From Lacinutrix sp. Hel_I_90 (GTDB lineage Bacteria > Bacteroidota > Bacteroidia > Flavobacteriales > Flavobacteriaceae): a stretch of DNA of 64,000 nucleotides. Every line of letters starts with the position of its first letter. Position 1 is the first letter of the stretch. The notes beneath the pieces were generated by a model, which saw only the letters and a list, made by a program, of their open reading frames with translations, searched no databases and was not told where the DNA came from. Below are positions 36,260-45,405 of this stretch, one piece after another. The stretch is from assembly GCF_000934685.1 (NCBI RefSeq), contig NZ_JYNQ01000001.1:2282501-2346500 (forward strand). The letters are read 5' to 3'. The translations under genes and the position numbers were made by a program.

Positions 36260-37318
36260 TTAAACATCATCATAATCAACAGTAATTTGCGCTGTTGTAG
36301 GTTGTGCCTGGCAGGTTAAAATTAAGCCTTCTGCAACTTCACTATCCGTTAAAATATTGTTTTGTCTCATCGTGGCACTACCTTCAGTAACACGCGCAAT
36401 ACAACTACTACAAATACCCCCTTGACAAGAATAAGGCGCATCTAAATCTTGAGCTAAAGCAGCTTCTAATATGGTTTGTGATTGTTCCATTTCAAAACTG
36501 TCTTCTTCATCATCAACAATAACCGTTATTTTTGTCTTACCATCAACTATACCTATTGATTCAACAGGTTTAGAAGTATTAGCAACCGTAAATAATTCAA
36601 AGTGTATTTTGTCTTTCGCAACGTTATTTTCTTCTAAAACAGACGTAATGGTATTAATCATAGCTTCTGGACCGCAAAGGTAAAAGGCATCTATTGCAAT
36701 GTCTTTGTATCTGTTTTTTACAATGAGGTTTACCGTGCTTTTTTCAATGCGACCAAAAAGGGCATCAGGTTCTTGTGCTTGACTAAACAAAAACTGAATA
36801 TCTAAGCGGTCTTTATAGTGATGATGTAGTTTTAGTAGTGCCTCAAAAAAAATAGTGTCTTGTGTTGTTTTGTTTCCGTAAACTAAAATGAATTTACTAT
36901 TTGGTTCTTCTTCTAAAACAGTTGTAACAATGCTCATAACCGGTGTAATACCACTTCCCGCAACAAAGGCAGCAATCGTTCTGGATTCAGTAGCTAAAGG
37001 CTCAAAAGTGAAGCGCCCTTTAGGTTCTGCAACCTCTAATGTATCACCAATTTTTAAAGTACTATTAACATGTTTTGAAAAGGTTCCATGTTCTACTTCT
37101 TTAACAGCAACAGTAATGTCGCCACTTTTAGGAGAAGAACAAAGGGAATAATCACGACGTATTGCTTCACCATTGATAATGGTTTTTAAAGTGATGTATT
37201 GTCCGGCTTTAAAACTAAAATTTTGTTTTAAGTGCCCAGGGATATCGAAACTTAAGGTGACACATTGAGCTGTTTCACGATGGATGTTTTTTATTGAAAG
37301 GGTGTGGAATTGCGCCAT
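36260..37318 (-). CDS. Ferredoxin-NADP reductase-like flavoprotein with C-terminal 2Fe-2S domain (PaaE-like)
   Basis: I start it at the ATG at 37318 (MAQFHTLSIK); longer in-frame sequence upstream is hydrophobic and unlike the family. The 352-residue protein has an FAD domain with RRDYSLCSSP, an NAD(P) domain with GSGITPVMSI, and a plant-type ferredoxin domain with CQGGICSSC and a fourth cysteine in ILTCQA. Layout matches PaaE, the reductase of phenylacetyl-CoA epoxidase, but no other paa gene is in the window, so it may serve another oxygenase or desaturase. Confidence 0.87.
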   Translation of the reverse strand: MAQFHTLSIKNIHRETAQCVTLSFDIPGHLKQNFSFKAGQYITLKTIINGEAIRRDYSLCSSPKSGDITVAVKEVEHGTFSKHVNSTLKIGDTLEVAEPKGRFTFEPLATESRTIAAFVAGSGITPVMSIVTTVLEEEPNSKFILVYGNKTTQDTIFFEALLKLHHHYKDRLDIQFLFSQAQEPDALFGRIEKSTVNLIVKNRYKDIAIDAFYLCGPEAMINTITSVLEENNVAKDKIHFELFTVANTSKPVESIGIVDGKTKITVIVDDEEDSFEMEQSQTILEAALAQDLDAPYSCQGGICSSCIARVTEGSATMRQNNILTDSEVAEGLILTCQAQPTTAQITVDYDDV

Positions 37319-37329
37319 TATTTTTTTTA

Positions 37330-37337
37330 CAAAAATA
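37330..37337 (-). promoter_or_regulatory. Possible -7 box (TATTTTTG) for the reductase gene
   Basis: The minus strand reads TATTTTTG at this position, 11 bases before the ATG at 37318, which would give a very short or leaderless transcript. It supports the shorter start chosen for the gene. Confidence 0.38.
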
Positions 37338-37413
37338 AGCAACAAGAAATTAAATCTGTTTTTTTGTAACAAAAAGTGTGTTAATATTACTAATGGAGTA
37401 AACCCAACCAAAA

Positions 37414-38886
37414 ATGATTAAACGTTTTATAAGTTTAGAGTGGAAAGGATTTACGCGCTCAGCCTCATTTAAAATGAATATGGCGCTTAAAATCTTAATG
37501 CTAATTGGCGCATTTTTTATGTTGCTCTATGCTTTAGGCTTAGGTGTTGGCGCCTATTATATTATTGAAGAATTGGTGGATCCAGACCCGTTTAAAATCA
37601 TTAATAAATTTTTAATTTTTTACTTTATTGGCGATTTGGTTTTTAGGTATTTTCTACAGAAAATGCCAATAGTCAATATTAAACCGCTTTTATATTTGCC
37701 CTTAAAAAAGGATCAAGTGGTTAGGTTTGGTATTAATAAAACAATGGTGTCATTCTTTAATATCTGGCATGCTTTCTTTTTTATTCCGTTTTCAATTGTG
37801 CTTTTAGTTGAAGGGCATGATTTTATTAATGTCTTAGGATGGCATTTGGCTATGCTAGCACTTGTGTATTGTAATAATTTTATTAATATTTTTATAAATA
37901 ATAAGGACTTTGCTTTTTACGCTGTTTTAGGGGGTATTGTAGCCTTAATGGCGTTAATGTATTATGAGGTTTTTGATATCACACAATACACAGCTCCAGT
38001 TTTTTCAGCATTTTACAAGTACCCATATTTGGCTATTATTCCATTAGTATTGGCTGTTGTGCTTTATAAAATGGCCTTTAGCTATTTTAGAAAAAACTTC
38101 TATTTAGATGCCGGTTTAGCTAAAAAAATAGATGTCGCAGAAACCGATAATATGACCTGGTTGGATCGTTTTGGGAGTGTGGCTACATTCTTAAAAAATG
38201 ATATTAAATTAATAAAGAGAAACAAGCGTTCTAAGATGACCGTGTTTATGAGCTTTGTTTTTCTCTTTTATGGATTACTCTTTTTTACTGGTGCTATAGA
38301 AACTTATGAGGGTCCCTTTTGGCGTGTTTTTGCTGGTATTTTTGTCTCTGGTGGGTTTCTGTTTAGTTTTGGTCAATTCGTACCAAGCTGGGATAGCGCC
38401 TACTATCCATTATTAATGAGTCAAAATATTCGTTATAAAGAATATTTGGAGTCTAAATGGTATTTAATGGTCATTGCTACGATTTTCTCAACCATTTTAG
38501 CGTCCTTCTATTTGTTTTTTGGCTGGCAAGCTTATGCCGCCATTGTAGTAGGTGCCATCTATAATATAGGTGTTAATTCTCATATTGTGCTGTGGGGAGG
38601 AGCGTATATAAAAACACCTATAGATTTAACCTCTGGGAAAAAGGCTTTTGGGGATAAAAAAGCGTTTAATGTGAAAACACTATTATTAACGATTCCTAAA
38701 TTATTACTACCCATGGTTATTTATGCTGTTGGTCATTTTTTACAAGGCGAAATTTTAGGTTTTGCTTTGGTAGCAATATTTGGATTAGCAGGATTATTAT
38801 TTAAAAATAAGGTATTTAGCATTATAGAAAAGATTTATAAAGTTGAAAAATATAAAACACTGGTTGCTTACAAACAAACAAACTAA
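37414..38886 (+). CDS. ABC-type permease subunit (DUF5687 family)
   Basis: The 490-residue protein has about 12 hydrophobic segments split in two halves with a hydrophilic middle (YLDAGLAKKIDVAETDNMTWLDR), matching DUF5687 proteins, which are ABC-2-like permeases of Bacteroidota. It begins MIKRFISLEWKGFTRS. The ATPase gene starts five bases after its stop, so the two form one exporter. Substrate unknown. Confidence 0.8.
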   Translation: MIKRFISLEWKGFTRSASFKMNMALKILMLIGAFFMLLYALGLGVGAYYIIEELVDPDPFKIINKFLIFYFIGDLVFRYFLQKMPIVNIKPLLYLPLKKDQVVRFGINKTMVSFFNIWHAFFFIPFSIVLLVEGHDFINVLGWHLAMLALVYCNNFINIFINNKDFAFYAVLGGIVALMALMYYEVFDITQYTAPVFSAFYKYPYLAIIPLVLAVVLYKMAFSYFRKNFYLDAGLAKKIDVAETDNMTWLDRFGSVATFLKNDIKLIKRNKRSKMTVFMSFVFLFYGLLFFTGAIETYEGPFWRVFAGIFVSGGFLFSFGQFVPSWDSAYYPLLMSQNIRYKEYLESKWYLMVIATIFSTILASFYLFFGWQAYAAIVVGAIYNIGVNSHIVLWGGAYIKTPIDLTSGKKAFGDKKAFNVKTLLLTIPKLLLPMVIYAVGHFLQGEILGFALVAIFGLAGLLFKNKVFSIIEKIYKVEKYKTLVAYKQTN

Positions 38887-38891
38887 AAACG

Positions 38892-39599
38892 ATGATAATT
38901 ACTTCAAACCTTTCAAAAACATATAATACAAACACGGTATTAAATATTGAGCATTTAGAGATTCCAAAAGGGCAGAGCTTTGGTCTGGTTGGTAATAATG
39001 GTGCAGGAAAAACCACGTATTTCAGTTTGCTTTTAGATTTAATTCAGCCAACATCGGGTTATATTGAAAATAACAAGGTAAGGGTTCACGAAAGTGAAGA
39101 TTGGAAACCCTTTACTGCTGCTTTTATAGATGAAACGTTTTTAATTGGGTACTTAACACCTGAAGAATACTTTTACTTTATTGGTGAACTTCGCGGACAA
39201 AACAAAGGAGATGTTGATGCTTTACTCGCTCAGTTTGAAGACTTTTTCCACGGCGAAATTCTTCAGCAAAAAAAATATCTGCGCGATTTAAGTAAAGGAA
39301 ACCAGAAGAAGGTAGGAATCGTAGCGGCTTTAATAGGCAATCCAGAAGTTATAATTCTCGATGAACCTTTTGCGAATTTAGACCCAACAACACAAATTAG
39401 ATTAAAAAGCATTTTAAGAGATTTGGCAAAAACGAAAGGTGTTACCGTTTTAGTTTCAAGTCATGATTTATCTCATGTTACAGATGTTTGCGAGCGTATT
39501 GTGGTGCTTGAGAAAGGAGAAGTCGTGAAGGATTTAGAGACCAACCCAGCAACGTTAAGAGAATTAGAGGCGCATTTTTCTGGGGTAGCTGTGGTTTAG
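38892..39599 (+). CDS. ABC transporter ATP-binding protein
   Basis: The 235-residue ATPase has Walker A GNNGAGKTT near residues 35-43, the signature LSKGNQKKVGI, Walker B VIILDEPFANLDP, and the switch histidine in SSHDLSHV. It pairs with the DUF5687 permease five bases upstream. Cargo cannot be inferred from the sequence. Confidence 0.92.
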   Translation: MIITSNLSKTYNTNTVLNIEHLEIPKGQSFGLVGNNGAGKTTYFSLLLDLIQPTSGYIENNKVRVHESEDWKPFTAAFIDETFLIGYLTPEEYFYFIGELRGQNKGDVDALLAQFEDFFHGEILQQKKYLRDLSKGNQKKVGIVAALIGNPEVIILDEPFANLDPTTQIRLKSILRDLAKTKGVTVLVSSHDLSHVTDVCERIVVLEKGEVVKDLETNPATLRELEAHFSGVAVV

Positions 39600-39670
39600 T
39601 TCGTTTCTATTTAAGGCACATTTTCTTGATTAATTGGTGTAAACTCAAAAAGATGCTTATTTTTACGTGC

Positions 39671-39702
39671 TTTTGCAATAGTTAAATACTATTTACAAAA
39701 GT
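39671..39702. repeat. Inverted repeat in the gap before the sprE/porW-like gene
   Basis: CTTTTG-C-AATAGT at 39671-39683 faces ACTATT-TA-CAAAAG at 39689-39702, separated by five bases. Twelve base pairs form around single-base or two-base bulges. It ends 33 bases before the TTG start at 39736, so it could be an operator or the terminator of the ABC operon; there is no T-run. Confidence 0.5.
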
Positions 39703-39735
39703 TTAAAGTTATGTATTAGACTAAATACAAGACCG

Positions 39736-42285
39736 TTGAAAATAACATTAAAAGCAATATTTATAGTAGTAATTTCTGCACTAACCATAACGGGTTGTTC
39801 GCGAAAGAACGACAGTTTTGTTAGTCGAAATTTTCATGCGGTAACCGCTGAATACAACACCTTATTTAATGGTAACATTGCCTTAGAAAAAGGAAGAGAA
39901 AATCTTAATAGTGCTTACAAAGACAATTATTGGGATATTTTACCTGTGGAGCGCATGCAAATTGCAGAAGATGTTATTCTGCCAGGGCAGTCTAAAAATG
40001 CAGACTTTGTTACTGCCGAAGAAAAAGCGGTAAAAGCCATACAAAAACATGGCATGAACATCGAAGGCAAGGAATACAATCCGCAAATTGATGAAGCCTA
40101 TCTCTTATTAGGGAAATCCCGTTACTTCGATCAACGATTTATACCTGCTTTAGAAGCCTTTAATTACATTTTATATAAATACCCAGCAAGTAGTAATATT
40201 AATCGTGCAAAGGTTTGGCGTGAAAAAACAAACATGCGATTAGATAATGATGCGCTGGCGATTAAGAACTTAAAGCGTCTTTTAAAACAAGAAGAATTAC
40301 AGGGTCAGGATTTAGCAGATGCCACCTCTATTTTGGCACAGGCTTATATAAATACGAAAGCTTTAGACAGTGCTTTAACACAAATTGGTATTGCTGCAAA
40401 AACGACTAAAAAATCTAACGAAGAAGGACGGTTCTACTTTATTCAAGGTCAGTTATACAATGCGTTACAGGATAAAGACAGTGCTAATTTAGCCTTTGAT
40501 AAAGTTATAGATTTAAACCGAAAAATCCCACGTAAATACTTAATCAGTGCATATGTTGAAAAAGCTAAGAATTTTGATTACGAAAAAGGAAATAAATTAG
40601 AATTTATTGAGCATTTAACAGAACTTGAAAAAGACAGAGAAAACAGGCCGTTTTTAGACCACATTTATCACCAAATTGCACAATATCATAGTAACCAGAA
40701 TAGAGATTCGCTTGCGGTTGTTTATTATAATAAGTCCATTCGCACGAATTCTCAAGATAAGATACTTATTGCAAAAAATTATGAAACACTTGGCGATATG
40801 AATTTCGACAAGAATAATTTTAAAGTTGCGGGTGCTTATTACGATAGTACCATGACAAAAATGGTTGAAAACAGTAAGCCATTTAGAATAATAAGACGCA
40901 AAAGAGAAAACCTTGATGATGTTATTAATTATGAAGGCATCGCTGAGGTTAATGACAGTATCTTACGTTTTGTAAACATGCCGGAAGCAGAGCGATTAAC
41001 CTATTTTAATGATTACGTTGCGAGATTAAAAGCAAAGGCCGAAGAAGAGAAAGAAAAAGCCGCGATTGCACTACAAAAGCAGGGCTTGGCTCAAAATATT
41101 GCAGGACAAAATAATTCTGGTGGTTTTAAACCAGCAGGCGGTCCACCAGGAGCCTCTTCATTTTATTTCTACAATGACCAGACGGTAGCTTACGGTAAAA
41201 ATGAATTTACTAGAATTTGGGGCGATAGAGAAAACAAAGACAATTGGCGTTGGTCTAGTGGCATAGGCTCCTCCCAAGTTGTTTCAAATACACTTGCAGG
41301 AAATGACATTACGGAAGACAGCGAATTGTTTGATGTGGAATTTTATATAGCACAAATACCTACAGACGAAAAGGTTATTGATAGCATTGCTAAAGAACGT
41401 AATTTTGCGTATTACCAATTAGGTTTGATTTATAAGGAAAAATTTAAAGAATACGAACTCTCAAAAACCAAGTTTACCACTTTATTAAATAATAATCCTG
41501 AGGCACGCTTAGTCCTGCCTTCAAAGTATAATCTTTTTAAAATTTACGAAATTTTAGGCCGTACAGAAGAGATGGAACGGCTTAAAACTGAAATTATTTC
41601 TAACTATCCAGACACGCGCTACGCTCAGATTTTAAGCAACCCAGAATTAGCACTAGCAAAAGATGAAAATAGTCCGGAAAGTGTTTATGAAGCCACGTAC
41701 AAGCTTTTTGAACAACAGCAATTTGCTGAAACGATTTCCAAAAGCGAGGAATACATTGCTGTGTTTGATGGCGAGGCTATCGTTCCTAAATTTGAATTAC
41801 TAAAAGCGTATGCCATAGGCAGACTGTATGGTTTTATTGAATACAAGAAAGCAATCAATACTGTTGCTGCAAATTATGCGAATACCGCTGAAGGTATTCA
41901 GGCACAATCCATTTTAGACAACGCATTAAAAGGCATAGAGAGTAACGCATTTGAAGATGAAACAACAGCATTAAGCGCAAAGGTGGTATTTGAATTCACA
42001 AAACCCACAGCAGAGGAATTAAAGACGCTTAAAGAAGCCATTGAAAAAGCAATAGATAAAATGAAATACCATAATATGTATGTTTCTGTAGACTTATATA
42101 ATCCGGAAAAAACATTTGTTGTGGTTCATGGTTTAAGAAGTATTGAAACGGCCAGAGCCTTTACGTCGCTTTTTGAAAAACCAGAACAAGTAGAGCTATC
42201 AAGACCATTTTTTGGTATTTCAACAGCCAATTACAGGATTCTTCAAATTCATAAGAATTTAGAATCGTATTTAACCAATCAATAA
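39736..42285 (+). CDS. sprE: SprE/PorW-type TPR lipoprotein of type IX secretion and gliding
   Basis: The 849-residue protein starts with TTG, which places a lipoprotein signal exactly right: cysteine C21 in TITGCSRKND. Early VSRNFHAVTAEYNTLFNGN followed by a long TPR region matches the SprE/PorW family, outer-membrane-anchored components needed for type IX secretion and, in gliding species, motility. A Gly/Ala/Lys-rich stretch lies near residues 435-475 and further repeats follow. It is followed after 12 bases by the bactofilin gene. Confidence 0.83.
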   Translation: MKITLKAIFIVVISALTITGCSRKNDSFVSRNFHAVTAEYNTLFNGNIALEKGRENLNSAYKDNYWDILPVERMQIAEDVILPGQSKNADFVTAEEKAVKAIQKHGMNIEGKEYNPQIDEAYLLLGKSRYFDQRFIPALEAFNYILYKYPASSNINRAKVWREKTNMRLDNDALAIKNLKRLLKQEELQGQDLADATSILAQAYINTKALDSALTQIGIAAKTTKKSNEEGRFYFIQGQLYNALQDKDSANLAFDKVIDLNRKIPRKYLISAYVEKAKNFDYEKGNKLEFIEHLTELEKDRENRPFLDHIYHQIAQYHSNQNRDSLAVVYYNKSIRTNSQDKILIAKNYETLGDMNFDKNNFKVAGAYYDSTMTKMVENSKPFRIIRRKRENLDDVINYEGIAEVNDSILRFVNMPEAERLTYFNDYVARLKAKAEEEKEKAAIALQKQGLAQNIAGQNNSGGFKPAGGPPGASSFYFYNDQTVAYGKNEFTRIWGDRENKDNWRWSSGIGSSQVVSNTLAGNDITEDSELFDVEFYIAQIPTDEKVIDSIAKERNFAYYQLGLIYKEKFKEYELSKTKFTTLLNNNPEARLVLPSKYNLFKIYEILGRTEEMERLKTEIISNYPDTRYAQILSNPELALAKDENSPESVYEATYKLFEQQQFAETISKSEEYIAVFDGEAIVPKFELLKAYAIGRLYGFIEYKKAINTVAANYANTAEGIQAQSILDNALKGIESNAFEDETTALSAKVVFEFTKPTAEELKTLKEAIEKAIDKMKYHNMYVSVDLYNPEKTFVVVHGLRSIETARAFTSLFEKPEQVELSRPFFGISTANYRILQIHKNLESYLTNQ

Positions 42286-42297
42286 AAAGAATAAAAT

Positions 42298-42705
42298 ATG
42301 TTTCCTGACAGTAAAAAGAGCAAAACAGAACTAAGTCAAAATTCAGTACAAAACCTTATCGCTAAGGGAACTAAAATAGTGGGTACTTTTGAAAGTGAAG
42401 GCGATATAAGGATCGATGGTATTGTTGAGGGTGAGGTAAGAACACCCGGAAAAGTAGTGGTCGGTAAGACTGGAGAAATCCACGGATCATTACAGAGCAG
42501 TAATGCCTATTTTGAAGGGACTTTAAAAGGAAAACTCATACTCACAGAAACACTAACTTTAAAACCATCGGCAAATATTGAAGGCGAAGTAGTGATTGCA
42601 AAACTAGCCATAGAGCCAGGGGCAATATTTAATGTGACCTGTGATATGAAAAACACAACAAAAGGTATTAAAGGTGACTCAAAAACCGAAAAAACAACTA
42701 AATAA
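42298..42705 (+). CDS. Bactofilin (polymer-forming cytoskeletal protein)
   Basis: The 135-residue protein begins with a short polar tail, then NLIAKGTKIVGTFESEGDIRI, opening the bactofilin beta-helix, with repeated IDGIVEGEV, HGSLQSSNAYFEGTLKGKL and IEGEVVIAKLAI turns, and a basic Thr/Lys-rich C-terminus. Bactofilins polymerise without nucleotide and scaffold envelope enzymes. The last 32 bases overlap the start of the atpZ-like gene, so it is physically joined to the ATP synthase operon. Confidence 0.92.
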   Translation: MFPDSKKSKTELSQNSVQNLIAKGTKIVGTFESEGDIRIDGIVEGEVRTPGKVVVGKTGEIHGSLQSSNAYFEGTLKGKLILTETLTLKPSANIEGEVVIAKLAIEPGAIFNVTCDMKNTTKGIKGDSKTEKTTK

Positions 42706-42898
42706 TTACATTAAATTCACGACCATTGCGTTTCAGATGATTGCCACAATTGGGCTATTGTCTTTTGTTGGTTGGTGGCTGGACTCTAAATTCCCGAATA
42801 ATTATAGTGCGTATACTGTGATTTTTTCGCTTTTAGGAGTATTTCTTGCCATTTACCAAGTCATTAAACAGGTTATAGACATGTCAAAAGATAAATAA
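42674..42898 (+). CDS. AtpZ/AtpI-family assembly protein
   Basis: The 74-residue protein starts with GTG inside the bactofilin reading frame. It has two transmembrane helices (residues about 15-33 and 42-62) joined by GWWLDSKFPNN, the AtpZ/AtpI signature of small proteins that lead atp operons and help c-ring assembly or ion transport. Its stop shares one base with the next ATG (TAATG). An ATG start is absent near the N-terminus, and the family start fits GTG. Confidence 0.83.
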   Translation: MTQKPKKQLNNYIKFTTIAFQMIATIGLLSFVGWWLDSKFPNNYSAYTVIFSLLGVFLAIYQVIKQVIDMSKDK

Positions 42899-43281
42899 TG
42901 AAGCAAAAATTAATTAAGTTTCTTTTCGTATTAATTCCATTTACACTCGTTTTTTTTTCACTACAATATTTTATTGCTGATTTAATAGCAGACACAAAAG
43001 CGTTATATTACGAGACTTGGAAGGTCTATGTCTTTAATTTTTCGGCAACCTTTATCGTGTATTTATTTGTTGTATTTGTAAACAAAACATTTTCTGATAA
43101 AACAGGCTTTGCTTTTATGGCCTGCGGATTATTAAAAATGATGGCTGCCATTATTTTTTTACTACCGCTTATCCAAAACAAAGAACTAGACGCTGTTAAC
43201 GACGTCATAGCCTTCTTTATTCCTTACTTTCTTTTCTTATTTTTAGAAACAATTTACGTCGTTAAAATTTTAAATAAATAG
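42898..43281 (+). CDS. Small four-helix membrane protein of the atp operon (AtpI-position)
   Basis: The 127-residue protein has four hydrophobic helices (about residues 8-30, 41-62, 70-92 and 100-122) with short loops. I recall Bacteroidota proteins of this size here as DUF6168, from memory. By position it may take the AtpI role beside the AtpZ-like protein, but no motif proves it. It overlaps the previous stop by one base and is separated from atpB by 131 bases that hold a promoter-like box. Confidence 0.75.
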   Translation: MKQKLIKFLFVLIPFTLVFFSLQYFIADLIADTKALYYETWKVYVFNFSATFIVYLFVVFVNKTFSDKTGFAFMACGLLKMMAAIIFLLPLIQNKELDAVNDVIAFFIPYFLFLFLETIYVVKILNK

Positions 43282-43364
43282 GCGCTTTTTAAGTCTTAAA
43301 AATTAAGGAGTTACATGCTAATTTTTTTTTCTTCTGAATAACTTAAAAATTTAAAGAAAAAGCA

Positions 43365-43372
43365 TACCTTTG
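43365..43372 (+). promoter_or_regulatory. Bacteroidota -7 box (TACCTTTG) before atpB
   Basis: TACCTTTG matches TAnnTTTG and is followed by C, 41 bases before the atpB ATG. It suggests that atpB-E-F-H-A-G have their own promoter, in addition to read-through from the bactofilin gene. Confidence 0.5.
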
Positions 43373-43412
43373 CACCGAATTTTTAGGACGTTAATTTTTT
43401 ATTAGATAAGGT

Positions 43413-44570
43413 ATGACGATAGCACAAAAATCTATCAAACTGATCACAATAGTAGTATTAGCCTTGATTCCAATGGTTTCATTGGCATTAGAAGGTGATC
43501 AACATGGTGAGGATAAAGAATTCAATGCAAGTGAATTAATTAATGATCACATTGGCGATTCTCACGAGTTTCATATAGCAGATTGGAATGGGCATCCCAT
43601 TTCTTTTTACTTGCCTGTGATACTTTGGACAGATAATGGTCTAACATTCTTTTCTTCAGAAAAATTTCATCACGATAACTCTGGGGAGCATGTTGTAGAA
43701 GCAAATGGTCAAGAATTTGTGAGACATCATGAAAGAATTTATTATAAGGATAAATTCGAAACAATGACTCAGGAAGAAAAAGAAGCTATGGTCCCTGTTG
43801 ATTATTCAGTAAGACCTTTAGATTTCTCGATTACGAAGCTGGTCTTCTCTATGTTGTTTTCAGTCCTATTACTATTCATTTTGTTTAGTGCAGTTGGTCG
43901 CTCTTATAAGAAAAACAATAAAGCGCCTAAAGGTTTAGCTGCTTTTCTAGAGCCATTGGTGTTATTTGTAAGAGATGATATTGCTATTCCAAACATTGGG
44001 GAAAAGAAATACGCTAGATTTATGCCGTATTTATTAACTATATTTTTCTTTATCTGGGTAAATAACTTATTTGGATTAATCCCTTTCTTTCCCTTTAGTT
44101 CAAATTTAACAGGGAATATATTTTTCACTTTTGTACTATCATTTATTACATTTATAGTAACGTCATTTAGTGGGAATAAAGATTATTGGAAACATATTTT
44201 GACGCCTCCAGTGCCAAAAGCATTATATCCTATTATGGTGCCTATTGAAATCATAGGGATCTTTACTAAGCCTTTCGCTTTAATGATTCGTTTATTTGCA
44301 AACATCACGGCCGGGCATATTATTATATTAAGTTTGATTTCTTTAATATTCATATTTAAAAGCGTATTTATTGCACCAGTTTCTGGAGTGTTTGTTTTAT
44401 TTATGAGTGTATTAGAGATGCTAGTTGCTGCCTTGCAAGCGTATGTATTTACCTTGTTATCAGCGCTATTTATAGGTCAGGCGGTAGCAGAGCACGACCA
44501 CGATCATGCGCATGATGCAGCTGGTCACGAAATTCCAGACGCAGAAGATGTGCGTGGGGATTTTATTTAA
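43413..44570 (+). CDS. atpB: ATP synthase F0 subunit a
   Basis: The 385-residue protein is far longer than the usual 230-270 residues. It has an N-terminal signal-like helix (residues about 10-27), a roughly 115-residue His- and acid-rich extracytoplasmic region, then the conserved core with five or six helices and the essential arginine R293 in FALMIRLFANITAGH. The C-terminal tail is His-rich (EHDHDHAHDAAGHE). The long N-terminus is typical of Bacteroidota subunit a. It forms the proton half-channels against the c-ring. Confidence 0.95.
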   Translation: MTIAQKSIKLITIVVLALIPMVSLALEGDQHGEDKEFNASELINDHIGDSHEFHIADWNGHPISFYLPVILWTDNGLTFFSSEKFHHDNSGEHVVEANGQEFVRHHERIYYKDKFETMTQEEKEAMVPVDYSVRPLDFSITKLVFSMLFSVLLLFILFSAVGRSYKKNNKAPKGLAAFLEPLVLFVRDDIAIPNIGEKKYARFMPYLLTIFFFIWVNNLFGLIPFFPFSSNLTGNIFFTFVLSFITFIVTSFSGNKDYWKHILTPPVPKALYPIMVPIEIIGIFTKPFALMIRLFANITAGHIIILSLISLIFIFKSVFIAPVSGVFVLFMSVLEMLVAALQAYVFTLLSALFIGQAVAEHDHDHAHDAAGHEIPDAEDVRGDFI

Positions 44571-44600
44571 ACAAGAGTTTTTTAATTATTAACTAAATAA

Positions 44601-44813
<213 letters not shown>

Positions 44814-44830
44814 TTTTTGAAAAAAAATTA

Positions 44831-44863
44831 AATAGTTCCAGAACGGTTGGTTCTGGGACTATT
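44831..44863 (+). promoter_or_regulatory. 14-bp stem-loop between atpE and atpF
   Basis: AATAGTTCCAGAAC (44831-44844) pairs with GTTCTGGGACTATT (44850-44863) through 14 consecutive pairs, one of them G-U, around a five-base loop. It lies 17 bases after the atpE stop and 35 bases before the atpF ATG, inside the operon. A few T follow, so it could be a partial terminator or a 3' stabiliser of atpE mRNA, either of which would raise subunit c over the rest. Confidence 0.7.
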
Positions 44864-44898
44864 TTAAAATTAAAAAATAATTAAATAATAATACAGAT

Positions 44899-45390
44899 AT
44901 GAACTTTACTGCACCAGAAAGTTTGATTTTTTGGACAACGATAATCTTTGTCGTGTTCTTTTTCTTATTAAAAAAGTTTGCATGGAAACCTATTTTAGGC
45001 GCTGTTAAAAGCCGTGAAGACTCCATTAATAACGCATTGGCTTCAGCTGAAATGGCGAAATTAGAAATGCAAAATCTTAAAGCGGATAATGAAAACCTTT
45101 TAAAGGAAGCACGTGCAGAACGTGAAGGGATGTTAAAAGATGCGCGTGAGATGAAAAACAAAATGATTGAAGATGCTAAAGATGAAGCGACGGCACAAGC
45201 GAACAAAATGATCGAACAAGCACAAGCAGCAATCGAGAGTGAAAAGAAAGCGGCTATGGCTGAGCTTAAAAATCACGTGGCAAGTTTATCTATTGAGATA
45301 GCAGAAAAAGTAGTGCGTCAGGAATTATCAAACAAAGACAGACAATTAGAATTAGTTGACTCTATGTTAGGTGAAGCAAAATTAAATTAA
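44899..45390 (+). CDS. atpF: ATP synthase F0 subunit b
   Basis: The 163-residue protein has one N-terminal membrane helix (residues about 7-26) followed by KKFAWKPILGAVKSRE and a long charged coiled coil. The FAWKPI motif is the hallmark of subunit b. It forms the peripheral stalk joining F0 to subunit delta and F1. The second half is rich in Glu, Lys and Ala heptads. Confidence 0.94.
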   Translation: MNFTAPESLIFWTTIIFVVFFFLLKKFAWKPILGAVKSREDSINNALASAEMAKLEMQNLKADNENLLKEARAEREGMLKDAREMKNKMIEDAKDEATAQANKMIEQAQAAIESEKKAAMAELKNHVASLSIEIAEKVVRQELSNKDRQLELVDSMLGEAKLN

Positions 45391-45405
45391 TAATAATTAA
45401 ATTAT

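Noticed and set aside
36260-37318. Assigning the reductase to phenylacetate breakdown (paaE)
   Set aside because: Domain order fits, but no paaA, paaB, paaC or paaD gene is within the window, so the specific gene symbol is not justified.
37319-37411. N-terminal extension of the ferredoxin-reductase-like protein
   Set aside because: The extra 31 residues are hydrophobic and unlike the family, and a promoter-like box lies inside this stretch, so the shorter ATG start at 37318 is preferred.
44859-45206. Minus-strand reading frame of 115 codons over atpF
   Set aside because: Antisense to the coiled coil of subunit b; no motif or start context.
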